This document shows positions 8,051 to 16,131 of a stretch of 64,000 bases of DNA, piece after piece. The notes under the pieces were generated by a model. The model saw only the letters and a program-made list of their open reading frames with translations. It was not told where the DNA came from and did not search any database. Position 1 is the stretch's first letter. The number at the start of each line of letters is the position of its first letter. Source of the DNA: Methylomarinum sp. Ch1-1 (GTDB taxonomy: Bacteria; Pseudomonadota; Gammaproteobacteria; Methylococcales; Methylomonadaceae); NCBI RefSeq assembly GCF_030717995.2, contig NZ_CP157743.1, positions 992,001 through 1,056,000 on the forward strand, in the 5' to 3' direction. The position numbers were made by a program, and so were the translations under genes.

Positions 8051-9370
8051 ATGAGACAAAGTGAATTTAAAAGACGCCGCAAAGCTTTGATGCAACAGGT
8101 TGGCAAGGGCAATATCGCTCTGATTGCCAGCGCCTCTAGTCGCACCCGAAATCGAGATGTGGAATATCCGTTCCGGCAAGACAGCGATTTTTATTATTTG
8201 ACCGGTTTTAACGAGGCCGAATCATTGGCGGTCTTTATTCCCGGTCGAAAGCAGGGGGAATACATCTTATTCTGCCGCGAATTCGATGAACAAAAAGCCT
8301 TGTGGGAAGGCGCTCACGCCGGGCTGGAAGGTGCGACCAAACATTACGAGGCCGACGATTCCTTTCCGATAGACGATATGGGGGACATCCTGCCGGGGAT
8401 GCTGGAAAACAAGAGCAAGGTGTTTTATCCGATGGGCCGGGATAGCGAATTGGATCACCAGCTATTGGAGTGGATTAACAATATCCGCAAACAGTCGCGT
8501 AGCGGCGTCAATGCGCCCGGTGAGTTGGTTTCGCTGGAACATATACTGCATGAAATGCGTCTGTTCAAGAGTGCGGCCGAACTGAAGCTGATGCGCAGGG
8601 CGGCCGCCGTGTCGGCCAAGGCCCATGTCAGGGCGATGCGGCAATGCAGGCCCGGAATGTATGAATATCAGGTGGAAGCCGAGTTGATCCATGAATTTAT
8701 TCAAGAGGGCTTGCGCGCGGTGGCCTATCCCTCGATCGTCGCAGGCGGTAAAAATGCCTGTGTGCTGCACTATACCGAAAACAAGGATAAGCTCAAAAAA
8801 GGCGATTTATTGCTGATCGATGCCGGCGTCGAATGCGACCATTACGCCGCCGATATCACCCGGACGTTTCCGGTTTCCGGCAAATTCAGCGAGGCGCAAA
8901 GCCAGCTTTATCAATTGGTATTGGATGCGCAATATGCCGCCATCGAGCAGGTGCAGCCGGGCTTGCCCTGGAACAAGGCCCATGATGTGTCGGTGGAAGT
9001 GTTGACCAAAGGCTTGGTGAAGCTGGGGCTGTTGAAAGGCCGAGTCAGCAAGTTGATCAAAGATGAAGAATATAAGCAGTTTTATATGCACCGGATCGGC
9101 CATTGGTTGGGCATGGATGTGCATGATGTCGGAGACTATAAACTCAATGATCAATGGCGGGTGTTGGAGCCGGGAATGGTTCTGACTATCGAGCCGGGTT
9201 TGTATATACCGGCCGATTGCGAGACCGTCGATGAGAAATGGCGTGGCATCGGCATACGCATCGAGGATGATGTGCTGGTGACCCGCGACGGCCCTGAAGT
9301 CTTGACGGATGGCGCTCCCAAGACCATAGCAGACATAGAAACATTAATGCGTGAAACCGATGCAGCCTGA
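8051..9370 (+). CDS. pepP: Xaa-Pro aminopeptidase (aminopeptidase P)
   Basis: Removes N-terminal residues preceding proline; a dinuclear manganese enzyme of peptidase family M24B. The 439 residues match the E. coli length. An N-terminal creatinase-like domain precedes the pita-bread domain. The five metal ligands line up as Asp257 (DAGVE), Asp268 (ADITRTF), His351 (HRIGHWLG), Glu381 (IEPGLYI) and Glu405 (IRIEDDV). The 3' end overlaps the start of ubiH, keeping the gammaproteobacterial ygfB-pepP-ubiH-ubiI order. Confidence 0.95.
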   Translation: MRQSEFKRRRKALMQQVGKGNIALIASASSRTRNRDVEYPFRQDSDFYYLTGFNEAESLAVFIPGRKQGEYILFCREFDEQKALWEGAHAGLEGATKHYEADDSFPIDDMGDILPGMLENKSKVFYPMGRDSELDHQLLEWINNIRKQSRSGVNAPGELVSLEHILHEMRLFKSAAELKLMRRAAAVSAKAHVRAMRQCRPGMYEYQVEAELIHEFIQEGLRAVAYPSIVAGGKNACVLHYTENKDKLKKGDLLLIDAGVECDHYAADITRTFPVSGKFSEAQSQLYQLVLDAQYAAIEQVQPGLPWNKAHDVSVEVLTKGLVKLGLLKGRVSKLIKDEEYKQFYMHRIGHWLGMDVHDVGDYKLNDQWRVLEPGMVLTIEPGLYIPADCETVDEKWRGIGIRIEDDVLVTRDGPEVLTDGAPKTIADIETLMRETDAA

Positions 9371-10574
9371 TTACGATATATTGATTGCCGGAGCCGGCTT
9401 GGCCGGCAATTGCTTGGCTTTGGCGCTGAAGGACTCGGGCTTGAAGGTGGCGATCATCGAAGCCCGCAGCCGCGAAGAGTTGCATGATTCTCCGGCCGGC
9501 GACCGGGCATTGGCATTGGCGGCCGGAACGGTCAATATGTTGCAAGCCTTAGGCGTATGGCAGGGAGTGGCTCGGGCCGCGACGGCCATCACCGACATCC
9601 ATATTTCCGATCGGGGACACTTCGGCAAAACCCGCTTGTCGGCCCGGCAGCAGGGTGTAGCCGCATTGGGTTATGTCATTTGCGCCAGGGACATAGAAGA
9701 TCATGTGGCGGCTCGGGTGGCGGAGGCAGGCATCAAACAATTTTGTCCGGCCAGAGTGGCAGGCTTGATGTCCGGTATCGATGCCGTCAATGTCAGTTTG
9801 AAGCAAGGGGAGCAGTCGCTGAATTTATCGGCTACGCTGTTGGTCGGCGCCGATGGCGGCAATTCGTCGGTGCGTAAATTACTCGATATCCCGCAACAGG
9901 TGACCCAGTACGGCCAGACGGCGTTGGTTACGACGATCAGTTCTTCGCTCCCCCATCATCATACCGCCTTCGAACGTTTCACCTCTTCCGGGCCATTGGC
10001 CTTGCTGCCGCAGGCGGGCAATCGCTCGGCGGTGGTGTGGACGCGCAAACAAGAAGATGCCGAGGCCCTGATGGCCGGTGGCGAGGCTGATTTTATCGCC
10101 CAGTTACAGGAATGCTTCGGTTATCGCTTGGGGGAATTGAGATTGGCCGCGCCGCGCCGGGCATTCCCGCTAAGTTTGATTCGCGCGCAAACGATGATGT
10201 CGGGGCGCACCGTGATTATCGGCAATGCCGTGCATCAGTTGCATCCGGTCGCAGGTCAGGGTTTCAACCTGGGCTTGCGGGATGTCGTGCAGCTCGCGGA
10301 AATGCTGCTGAACCAACATGAGCAAGGCTTGGATGTCGGCGCCAGCGCCTTGCTCGAGGACTATGTGCGGCTCAGACAGCAGGATCATGATCGCACCATC
10401 GCGTTCACCGACAATGTGGTGAAGATATTCTCCAGCGACTGGTTGGCGTTGGCCGCCGTCAGAAACAGCGCCTTGACCGTGCTCGATCATATCCCTTGGG
10501 CCAAGGATTTATTGGCGCGTCACGCGATGGGATTGGCGCAACGTTTGCCCAGAATAGGGAGTAAAAGAAACTGA
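9360..10574 (+). CDS. ubiH: 2-octaprenyl-6-methoxyphenol hydroxylase UbiH
   Basis: A FAD-dependent aromatic hydroxylase of the ubiquinone pathway. The protein has about 404 residues, with the dinucleotide-binding motif GAGLAGNCLALAL at the N-terminus. A DG motif (LLVGADGGNSSVR) and the family C-terminal FAD segment IIGNAVHQLHPVAGQGFNLGLRD are also present. ATG at 9360 gives MQPDYDILIAGAG; an upstream GTG at 9351 is possible. It overlaps pepP and its stop shares one base with the ubiI start, so the cluster is translationally coupled. Confidence 0.92.
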   Translation: MQPDYDILIAGAGLAGNCLALALKDSGLKVAIIEARSREELHDSPAGDRALALAAGTVNMLQALGVWQGVARAATAITDIHISDRGHFGKTRLSARQQGVAALGYVICARDIEDHVAARVAEAGIKQFCPARVAGLMSGIDAVNVSLKQGEQSLNLSATLLVGADGGNSSVRKLLDIPQQVTQYGQTALVTTISSSLPHHHTAFERFTSSGPLALLPQAGNRSAVVWTRKQEDAEALMAGGEADFIAQLQECFGYRLGELRLAAPRRAFPLSLIRAQTMMSGRTVIIGNAVHQLHPVAGQGFNLGLRDVVQLAEMLLNQHEQGLDVGASALLEDYVRLRQQDHDRTIAFTDNVVKIFSSDWLALAAVRNSALTVLDHIPWAKDLLARHAMGLAQRLPRIGSKRN

Positions 10575-11794
10575 TGAAGGAAACATTTGACGTTATCATC
10601 GTCGGCGGCGGCATGGTCGGCGCCACCGCGGCCTGCGCCTTAGCGCATGGCGGCATTCGGGTCGCGTTATTGGATAGTCATAATCCGCCACGGCAGTGGC
10701 CGCAGGATTCGGTGGATATCAGAGTTTCCGCACTGACACGCGCCTCGCAGAACATATTGGAATGTGTCGGCGCCTGGCCGGCAATGGTCGGGCGCGGCGT
10801 CTGCGCCTATAAAGACATGCGGGTTTGGGATGCCAAGGCCGATGGCGAATTGCATTTCGATTGTGCGGAGACCGAATACAATGAATTGGGCCATATTGTC
10901 GAAAACCGGGTGACGGTCGCTTCCCTGTGGGACGTATTGGAAACGCTGCCGGCCGCGACTTGTATCACCGGGGCCAAAGTAGCCGATATGCAATTGCTGG
11001 AGCAAGACGCACGCTTGCAGCTCGATGACGGACGGCAGTTTCAGGCCGACTTGGTCATCGCCGCCGATGGTCGGGAGTCTTTTTTGCGCGACCAAGCCGG
11101 TATCGATGTGACCGGCTGGCCCTACCATCAGGACGGATTGGTGGCGACGATCCGCACAGAAAAGCCTCATCAGGCGACCGCCTGGCAACGTTTTCTCGAC
11201 GAAGGACCGCTGGCTTTTCTGCCGTTGAGAAACGGCCAGTGTTCCATCGTATGGACGCTGAAAACGGAAACTGCGCAAGCCTGTTTGCAGTTATCGGATG
11301 AAGCGTTTCTGCAGCAGTTGGAGTCGGCTTCGGCCGGTATGCTGGGCAAGATGCTGGCGACCGGCCCGCGGGCCGCTTTTCCGCTTAAATTTCAATATGC
11401 CAACCGTTATTGCGAGCGTCATTTCGCCTTGATCGGCGATGCAGCGCATGCGATGCATCCGTTGGCGGGTCAGGGCGCCAATGCCGGATTATTGGATGCG
11501 GCCGCGCTGGCCGAACTGATCATCAAGACTCGGCAAGCGGGACGGCCGTTGTCCGGTCATCAATATCTGCGCCGCTACGAACGTTGGCGCAAAGGCGATA
11601 ACCTGCTGATGATGTCGGCCATGGACGCCTTGAACAAGACTTTCGCGGTCAGCGCATTGCCGTTTGTTTCGATACGGTCAGCCGGCATGAACTGGATCAA
11701 TCATAGCGATATGATCAAAAACTATTTTAACCGTCATGCGATGGGGTTGCGTGATGATTTACCGAGGCTGGCGCGAAAACAGCGTTGCTGGTGA
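10574..11794 (+). CDS. ubiI: UbiI/UbiF-type FAD-dependent ubiquinone biosynthesis hydroxylase
   Basis: A second flavin monooxygenase of the UbiH/COQ6 family, 406 residues. It has GGGMVGATAACALA at the N-terminus, the DG motif LVIAADGRES, and LIGDAAHAMHPLAGQGANAGLLD at the C-terminal FAD site. In E. coli the gene directly after ubiH is ubiI (C5 hydroxylation), which favours that name. Sequence alone does not exclude a UbiF-like (C6) or broad-specificity enzyme. The start overlaps the ubiH stop by one base. Confidence 0.85.
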   Translation: MKETFDVIIVGGGMVGATAACALAHGGIRVALLDSHNPPRQWPQDSVDIRVSALTRASQNILECVGAWPAMVGRGVCAYKDMRVWDAKADGELHFDCAETEYNELGHIVENRVTVASLWDVLETLPAATCITGAKVADMQLLEQDARLQLDDGRQFQADLVIAADGRESFLRDQAGIDVTGWPYHQDGLVATIRTEKPHQATAWQRFLDEGPLAFLPLRNGQCSIVWTLKTETAQACLQLSDEAFLQQLESASAGMLGKMLATGPRAAFPLKFQYANRYCERHFALIGDAAHAMHPLAGQGANAGLLDAAALAELIIKTRQAGRPLSGHQYLRRYERWRKGDNLLMMSAMDALNKTFAVSALPFVSIRSAGMNWINHSDMIKNYFNRHAMGLRDDLPRLARKQRCW

Positions 11795-11908
11795 GGGCTC
11801 CGGCAACGGGTTTACCGTGCGGCGCTGCTTCTGGTATAGTCTGTGCTTTAGCGACTACACTATAGAGAGTATGGCTATAGTGCATAAGAATAATTAAGGG
11901 GAAGGGGT

Positions 11909-12365
11909 ATGGCAGAGTTGCTTTTTATATTGACGACGGTTTTTGTGGCTTACGTGGTCTTTGTCGTCGTTGAGTGCGAGAAAAGAAAAAAAGAAGAGGC
12001 AAAACAGACGGCGAAGCCTGAGGCTAAAAAGCCTGCCGCGGCGGTAAAAGCCGAACCGGCGCCGGCTGCTAAAGCCGCCCCGGTCGCGGCGGAAAAGCCG
12101 GCAGCGGCGGCAAAAACCGGCTCCGGCCCCTGCCGCGAAGCCGGCGGCCGGCAAGGCGTTGCCGGATAGTGTAAAAAATCCGGAAACTGGCGAAGTGGCT
12201 AAAATTCCGAATAATTATCGCTTCACCAAGCGTTGGGTCAAGGAAGCTTTGGTCAACGAAGGTTTATTGGACAAGATATACAAAAACAATGAACTGGATG
12301 ATGCGACCAATGCCAAGATCAAGACGGCGCTGGATAAGCTGAAGGCGATGGATAAATATCAATAG
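11909..12365 (+). pseudogene. Membrane-anchored Lys/Pro/Ala-rich protein, apparently frameshifted
   Basis: A well-formed start (strong purine-rich Shine-Dalgarno, ATG at 11909) opens a frame with one N-terminal membrane helix (LLFILTTVFVAYVVFVVV). A charged segment and a low-complexity KPAAA/PAPAAK linker follow. At an AAAAA run near 12113 the frame changes. The linker pattern (PAPAPAAKPAAGK) and a conserved-looking C-terminal domain (NPETGEVAKIPNNYRFTKRWV... to 12365) continue in the +1 frame. Removing one A restores a single protein of about 151 residues. This may be a genuine mutation, a sequencing error or programmed frameshifting. The function is unknown. Confidence 0.65.
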
Positions 12366-12378
12366 TTTCGCACACCGC

Positions 12379-12403
12379 GAGATGGGGAAAATTGACCCAT
12401 CTC
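12379..12403 (+). terminator. Hairpin after the frameshifted gene, possible terminator
   Basis: GAGATGGG pairs with CCCATCTC across a 9-base loop, 14 bases after the stop codon. There is no T-run after it, so it could be a weak or factor-assisted terminator or an mRNA-stabilising stem. Confidence 0.45.
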
Positions 12404-12447
12404 TCAGTACTCAGTCATGTCATACATGACGGGTACTCGCTAGAGAA

Positions 12448-12470
12448 AAAAGGGGACAGGCTACTTTTAC
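12448..12470 (+). repeat. 23-bp direct repeat, copy 1
   Basis: This 23-base sequence, with core GGGGACAGGCTACTTTT, occurs again without mismatch at 12661-12683 in the same orientation. Just after it, a segment with AATTTATTCGC...GCGGCTAAATC (12472-12520) recurs in diverged form at 12891-12935. The 577-base gap between 12366 and 12942 holds only these repeats and MITE copy F. Confidence 0.85.
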
Positions 12471-12660
12471 CCGAATTTATTCGCATGGCGCGGCTAAATC
12501 TGCGCCTACATGCACAATTGCCGACAGAATAATGTTGACTATGTACCAGTCCTTTGCCGCGTTCGACTTGCTGGTAACGTCCCGGCGTTAAAAATTCCCC
12601 ATGCTCTACGGCAAGGCGGGCCGATAGGGCAATCACTAAAAATCGTGACAGAAAAGACAG

Positions 12661-12683
12661 AAAAGGGGACAGGCTACTTTTAC
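12661..12683 (+). repeat. 23-bp direct repeat, copy 2
   Basis: An exact second copy of the repeat at 12448-12470, ending at the left boundary of MITE copy F. It is about 190 bases from the first copy and contains no gene. Confidence 0.85.
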
Positions 12684-12881
12684 TGGAGTTTCCCCGTTTG
12701 AGCATTTTTGCTGTGTTTAACCTGAGTTCGGGCTAAGAAATCAGCCTGTATCAGGTAGCTCTTCCAGAAGACGCCGTTCACCCAGCACCTAAATAAACAA
12801 AAATCGGCCATGCCGCGCACATTTCTTCCAGAGCGACCTGATACAGGCTTAACCCTTTTAACGGCAAATTGGGAATTGCGG
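12684..12881 (+). mobile_element. MITE-like element, copy F (diverged)
   Basis: The left end has CCCCGTTTGAGCATTTTTG and the right end AACGGCAAATTGGGAATTGCGG, matching the family ends with some changes. Inside it carries the CCCAGCACCTAAAT half-stem also seen in copies B and C, plus a long inverted pair AGCCTGTATCAGGT / ACCTGATACAGGCT. No matching 9-bp flanks are visible, so the copy is probably old or recombined. Confidence 0.65.
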
Positions 12882-12942
12882 CGGTAGGCGCGAATTTATT
12901 CGCAGTGCGCGGCTAAATCCGCACCTAAATTCACAATAAAAA

Positions 12943-13914
12943 TCAGAGGGCTGCCGGCCAAGGCATCGGACTAACAGACGATGCCGACAGCGTTGGTTGG
13001 CTGCGATGCTGTTCTAGCAGGAGACGAAACTCCGCCGGGTCTTTGTGCTGAGTGAGGTCGCCATTTTTGCCGTCGGTCCGGTGTTTGAGCCTGGATAGCC
13101 AGAAGCGCAAGGCGGCCCGTCGCAAGAATACCGGCAGGAGCTGGCGCTCTAGGCTTTCTAGGGGCCTAATCGATTGATAACCTTGCAATAACCCCGTCAT
13201 TTTTTGCTTGTTGATGACGCTTTGTCGCCGACACCAGTCATTGATGGCGATGGCGATATCGAGCAGCAAAAAATCGTTACAGCAGGCGTAAAAATCCAGA
13301 ATGCCGCTGACTCTGCCGTGCTCGAAGAGCACATTATCGCGGAATAAATCGGCATGAATGACGCCGTTGGGTAATTCGACCTCTTCATATCCACGTTGGA
13401 AAGCCAGTTCGGCTACAATGGTTTGGATTTCCTGATCTGACAACAGGGCTTTGCAATCATCAAACAACGTCTGACAAGCCGACAGGTTTTTGGGATTGCG
13501 GCGCCGAAATTCGAATTGCCCGGCGTAAATATGCAGCAGGGCCAATTGCCGGCCAATTTCGTAGCAATGGTTAGGCGTGGGCTTGACTAAAGACTGACCT
13601 GGAAGACAGCTGAACAGGGCTGCGCTTTTATCATTGAGTTTGAGCAATGGCGCGCCTTTTCGGTCGGCTTGGGGGTGCGGAACGCTTAGGCCGCGGCGGC
13701 GCAGATGGCTTAGCAAGGCGAAAATAGGTTCGATTTGAGTGTCCGCGAGTTCCTCAAACAGCGTCAGGATGAATTGGCCGCGGTCGGTGTGGAGGCGATA
13801 ATTGGTGTTTTCTACGCCGTTTTCGATGCCGCTAAAATCGATGAGCGCGCCAAGGTCATAATATTGCAGAAAGCGTTGTAGCTGTGCCGTAGTGATGCGG
13901 GTATAAACTGACAC
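12943..13914 (-). CDS. thrB: Homoserine kinase, ThrB (choline-kinase-like type)
   Basis: Phosphorylates homoserine in threonine synthesis. The 323-residue protein belongs to the aminoglycoside/choline phosphotransferase-fold homoserine kinases, not the GHMP type. It has the ENTNYRLH glycine-loop equivalent near the N-terminus, the catalytic loop VIHADLFRDNVLF and the metal-binding GILDFYACCNDFLLLDIAIAINDW. The GTG at 13914 gives MSVYTRITTAQLQRFL, matching family N-termini; an upstream TTG would overlap the preceding gene. It starts seven bases after the DUF2782 gene and is probably co-transcribed with it. Confidence 0.9.
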   Translation of the reverse strand: MSVYTRITTAQLQRFLQYYDLGALIDFSGIENGVENTNYRLHTDRGQFILTLFEELADTQIEPIFALLSHLRRRGLSVPHPQADRKGAPLLKLNDKSAALFSCLPGQSLVKPTPNHCYEIGRQLALLHIYAGQFEFRRRNPKNLSACQTLFDDCKALLSDQEIQTIVAELAFQRGYEEVELPNGVIHADLFRDNVLFEHGRVSGILDFYACCNDFLLLDIAIAINDWCRRQSVINKQKMTGLLQGYQSIRPLESLERQLLPVFLRRAALRFWLSRLKHRTDGKNGDLTQHKDPAEFRLLLEQHRSQPTLSASSVSPMPWPAAL

Positions 13915-13921
13915 GGATGCG

Positions 13922-14263
13922 CTATTTCCATTCAAACAGTTTCCATTGATTGATATTCAGGCCCTTGTCGAGATCGCTGCGCCTGACGTCCATATTGCCG
14001 TCGCCGTCGGTATCAATCAGATAATAGGCGGGACCGACATCGGGTTTAATGCGGATCATGTAGAGCTGGCCGTTATTACGGAATTCCTGAATAGTCTTTT
14101 TTCCCTTACGAATGATGGTAATATCGGGCTCTAAAACTTCTCCGTTTTGCACGGGCATCGGCAATTCGGGAGGTTCTGGAGCCGGGGCGGACTCCTGCTC
14201 TTGTTGTTCGGCCATACAGACAGTTGGCAGGAGCAATGTGCTTATGATTAGATTACGACGCAT
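13922..14263 (-). CDS. DUF2782 domain-containing periplasmic protein
   Basis: A 113-residue protein with a Sec signal peptide (MRRNLIISTLLLPTVCMAE) and a short acidic/proline linker. The DUF2782 domain shows PDITIIRKGKKTIQEFRNNGQLYMIRIKP and AYYLIDTDGDGNMDVRRSD. The function is unknown. In many gammaproteobacteria this gene lies beside thrB and polA, and here it directly precedes thrB on the same strand. The DTDGDGNMD stretch looks like a calcium-binding loop, but this is only an impression. Confidence 0.82.
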   Translation of the reverse strand: MRRNLIISTLLLPTVCMAEQQEQESAPAPEPPELPMPVQNGEVLEPDITIIRKGKKTIQEFRNNGQLYMIRIKPDVGPAYYLIDTDGDGNMDVRRSDLDKGLNINQWKLFEWK

Positions 14264-14339
14264 GTGTGTCTCTTGGGTATTATTTTGGGAACATCATAGT
14301 ACAGATTTTATGTGAAGGGTAATAAATGCGAGAAAAGCG

Positions 14340-15230
14340 ATGGATAAAATGAAATATGCGGGCTTTGCGGGCGCGGCATTAATACTGCTGATTTTAATCT
14401 TCAATTCTTATACTACCGTCGAGGCCGGCCATAACAAGGTCGCGACGATGTTCGGCAAGGTTCAGCCGGAGCCCTATGACGAAGGTTTCCATATCGTCAA
14501 TCCATTGCTGGACTTCGTCGATTTCGATTTGCGCCAACAGACCCATACCTGGCAAAAGGTTCACGTGCCTTCACAGGATAAGCTGAAAACGTCGATGGAT
14601 ATCTCGGTCACCTTCAGGCTCGATGGCGTCAGGACGCCGACGATTCTGCAAGAAACCGGAACGCTGCAAGATGTCGTTATCAAACATGTGACGCCGAAGG
14701 TGCGCTCCTTGCTGCGGGAGGCGGGGAAAAGCGTCGAGCAATCACAGGATTTTTATCTGGACAGCGTGCAAGACGAACTGCAACGCTACATGGAAGACGG
14801 TCTGCGAGCTTATTTGGAGGCTAAAGGAGTCATTGTGACGGCGGTATTGTTTCGCGATATCACCTTGCCGGACGTGGTGACCAATGCCGTGATTCAGACC
14901 AAGGAACGACAGGAGCAATTGGAGCGGGAAAAAGCCCAGTTGAAAATCGTCGAGCAGCAGGCCCAGCAGCAGGTCAAACAGGCCGAAGCCAGGGAAATGG
15001 CGGCGGTGTCCGATGCCAATGCGAAAAAAATTCAGGCCGATGCCGAAGCTTATCGAATCAGCAAGGAGTCGGAGGCGCAAGCCATGGCCAACGAGTTGCT
15101 GGCAAAATCGGTGACGCCGGCATTGATCAGATATAATGCCATTCAAAAATGGAATGGAAAATATCCGCAGACTTTGCTAGGAGGCAACAATGACGGACTG
15201 ATATTAAGCTTGCCCGGGACCGGCAGATGA
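14340..15230 (+). CDS. SPFH/prohibitin family membrane protein
   Basis: A 296-residue protein with one N-terminal membrane helix (about residues 6-24) and an SPFH/Band 7 domain (AGHNKVATMFGKVQPEPYDEGFHIVNPLLDFV onward). A long Glu/Gln/Lys/Ala-rich coiled coil follows (KERQEQLEREKAQLKIVEQQAQQQVKQAEA, about residues 187-250). Such proteins form large membrane rings that scaffold proteases and membrane domains, as HflK/HflC and prohibitins do. No protease gene is adjacent. An in-frame ATG six bases downstream is an alternative start. Confidence 0.85.
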   Translation: MDKMKYAGFAGAALILLILIFNSYTTVEAGHNKVATMFGKVQPEPYDEGFHIVNPLLDFVDFDLRQQTHTWQKVHVPSQDKLKTSMDISVTFRLDGVRTPTILQETGTLQDVVIKHVTPKVRSLLREAGKSVEQSQDFYLDSVQDELQRYMEDGLRAYLEAKGVIVTAVLFRDITLPDVVTNAVIQTKERQEQLEREKAQLKIVEQQAQQQVKQAEAREMAAVSDANAKKIQADAEAYRISKESEAQAMANELLAKSVTPALIRYNAIQKWNGKYPQTLLGGNNDGLILSLPGTGR

Positions 15231-15373
15231 TTTTTCGGATAAATTATGCCTGAGTACAACCTGTTTGAATTGCTGGTTTGAATAGGCGTACTAGCCATGC
15301 GCCGATAAAAATGCATTAAAATGCAAGGCCATATAACCAAAACACATCAACCTTAATCCACTAAAAATAAAAA

Positions 15374-15895
15374 ATGTTTGAAATTGAATACGAATTCCGG
15401 GAGCAGGATCTGCTGCATTTTAATGAGTTGAGACTGGAAAACGACCAGGAAATGCAGAAAAATATCCGAAAAAATCGCTTGTTTGTGCCTGGCATCATGT
15501 TGTTTATCGGCTTGTTCTACTATGTCTATTATGTCGATATGCTGACCACCGCTTATATCACGATATTGGCATTGGTATGGGGAATCGTCTCGCCCTATAT
15601 CATGAAAATGGATATGCGCAGGCAGATCATAAACAACTACAGCGAAGCAGAAAAGAAAGCGATGTTCGGCATACACAAGCTGACCATCGATCAGGATTAC
15701 CTGATCGAGACATCGCCCGGCGGCACCAGCAAGACTCCATGGTCGGAGATGCTCAGGGTCGATTCTTTGAAAGAATATGTGCATATTTTTATCGCCATCG
15801 ATGCGGCGATCGTGATCCCTAAGGAAACGGTCAAATCGGGCGACTTGAAAAAATTCGCCAAACAAGCGGAAAGCATGATCGAGCGATTAGGCTGA
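15374..15895 (+). CDS. YcxB-like membrane protein
   Basis: A 173-residue protein with two adjacent membrane helices (LFVPGIMLFIGLFYYVYYV and TTAYITILALVWGIVSPYIM, about residues 38-75). A soluble C-terminal region follows with ETSPGGTSKTPWSEMLRVDSLKEYVHIFI and IVIPKET, the pattern of YcxB-like proteins. The function is unknown. It ends near a strong palindrome that separates it from the convergent porin gene; the 236-base gap holds nothing else recognisable. Confidence 0.7.
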   Translation: MFEIEYEFREQDLLHFNELRLENDQEMQKNIRKNRLFVPGIMLFIGLFYYVYYVDMLTTAYITILALVWGIVSPYIMKMDMRRQIINNYSEAEKKAMFGIHKLTIDQDYLIETSPGGTSKTPWSEMLRVDSLKEYVHIFIAIDAAIVIPKETVKSGDLKKFAKQAESMIERLG

Positions 15896-16082
15896 CGTCA
15901 ATTGGAAAGACTCGTCATACTTGATGGCGGAATCATACCCGCCTGAGCCTGGTCAACAGGGGAAAGGAGCCGGTGTGCAATCAAGCAATCTTGAGCGAGA
16001 CAGTCGGCGAGCTTGTCTAATCGGACGATGATCGAGGGTGACAAGAAGGCACATGCCCGACGACGATCATGGCGTATCCATA

Positions 16083-16107
16083 TTCCCTGGCAATCCATGC
16101 CAGGGAA
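16083..16107. terminator. Palindrome between convergent genes, likely bidirectional terminator
   Basis: A perfect 10-bp stem (TTCCCTGGCA / TGCCAGGGAA) with a 5-base loop lies between the YcxB-like gene and the convergent porin gene. There is no long T-run, so efficiency is uncertain. Confidence 0.6.
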
Positions 16108-16131
16108 AGGCTGTAAATGCATTAATAGAGC

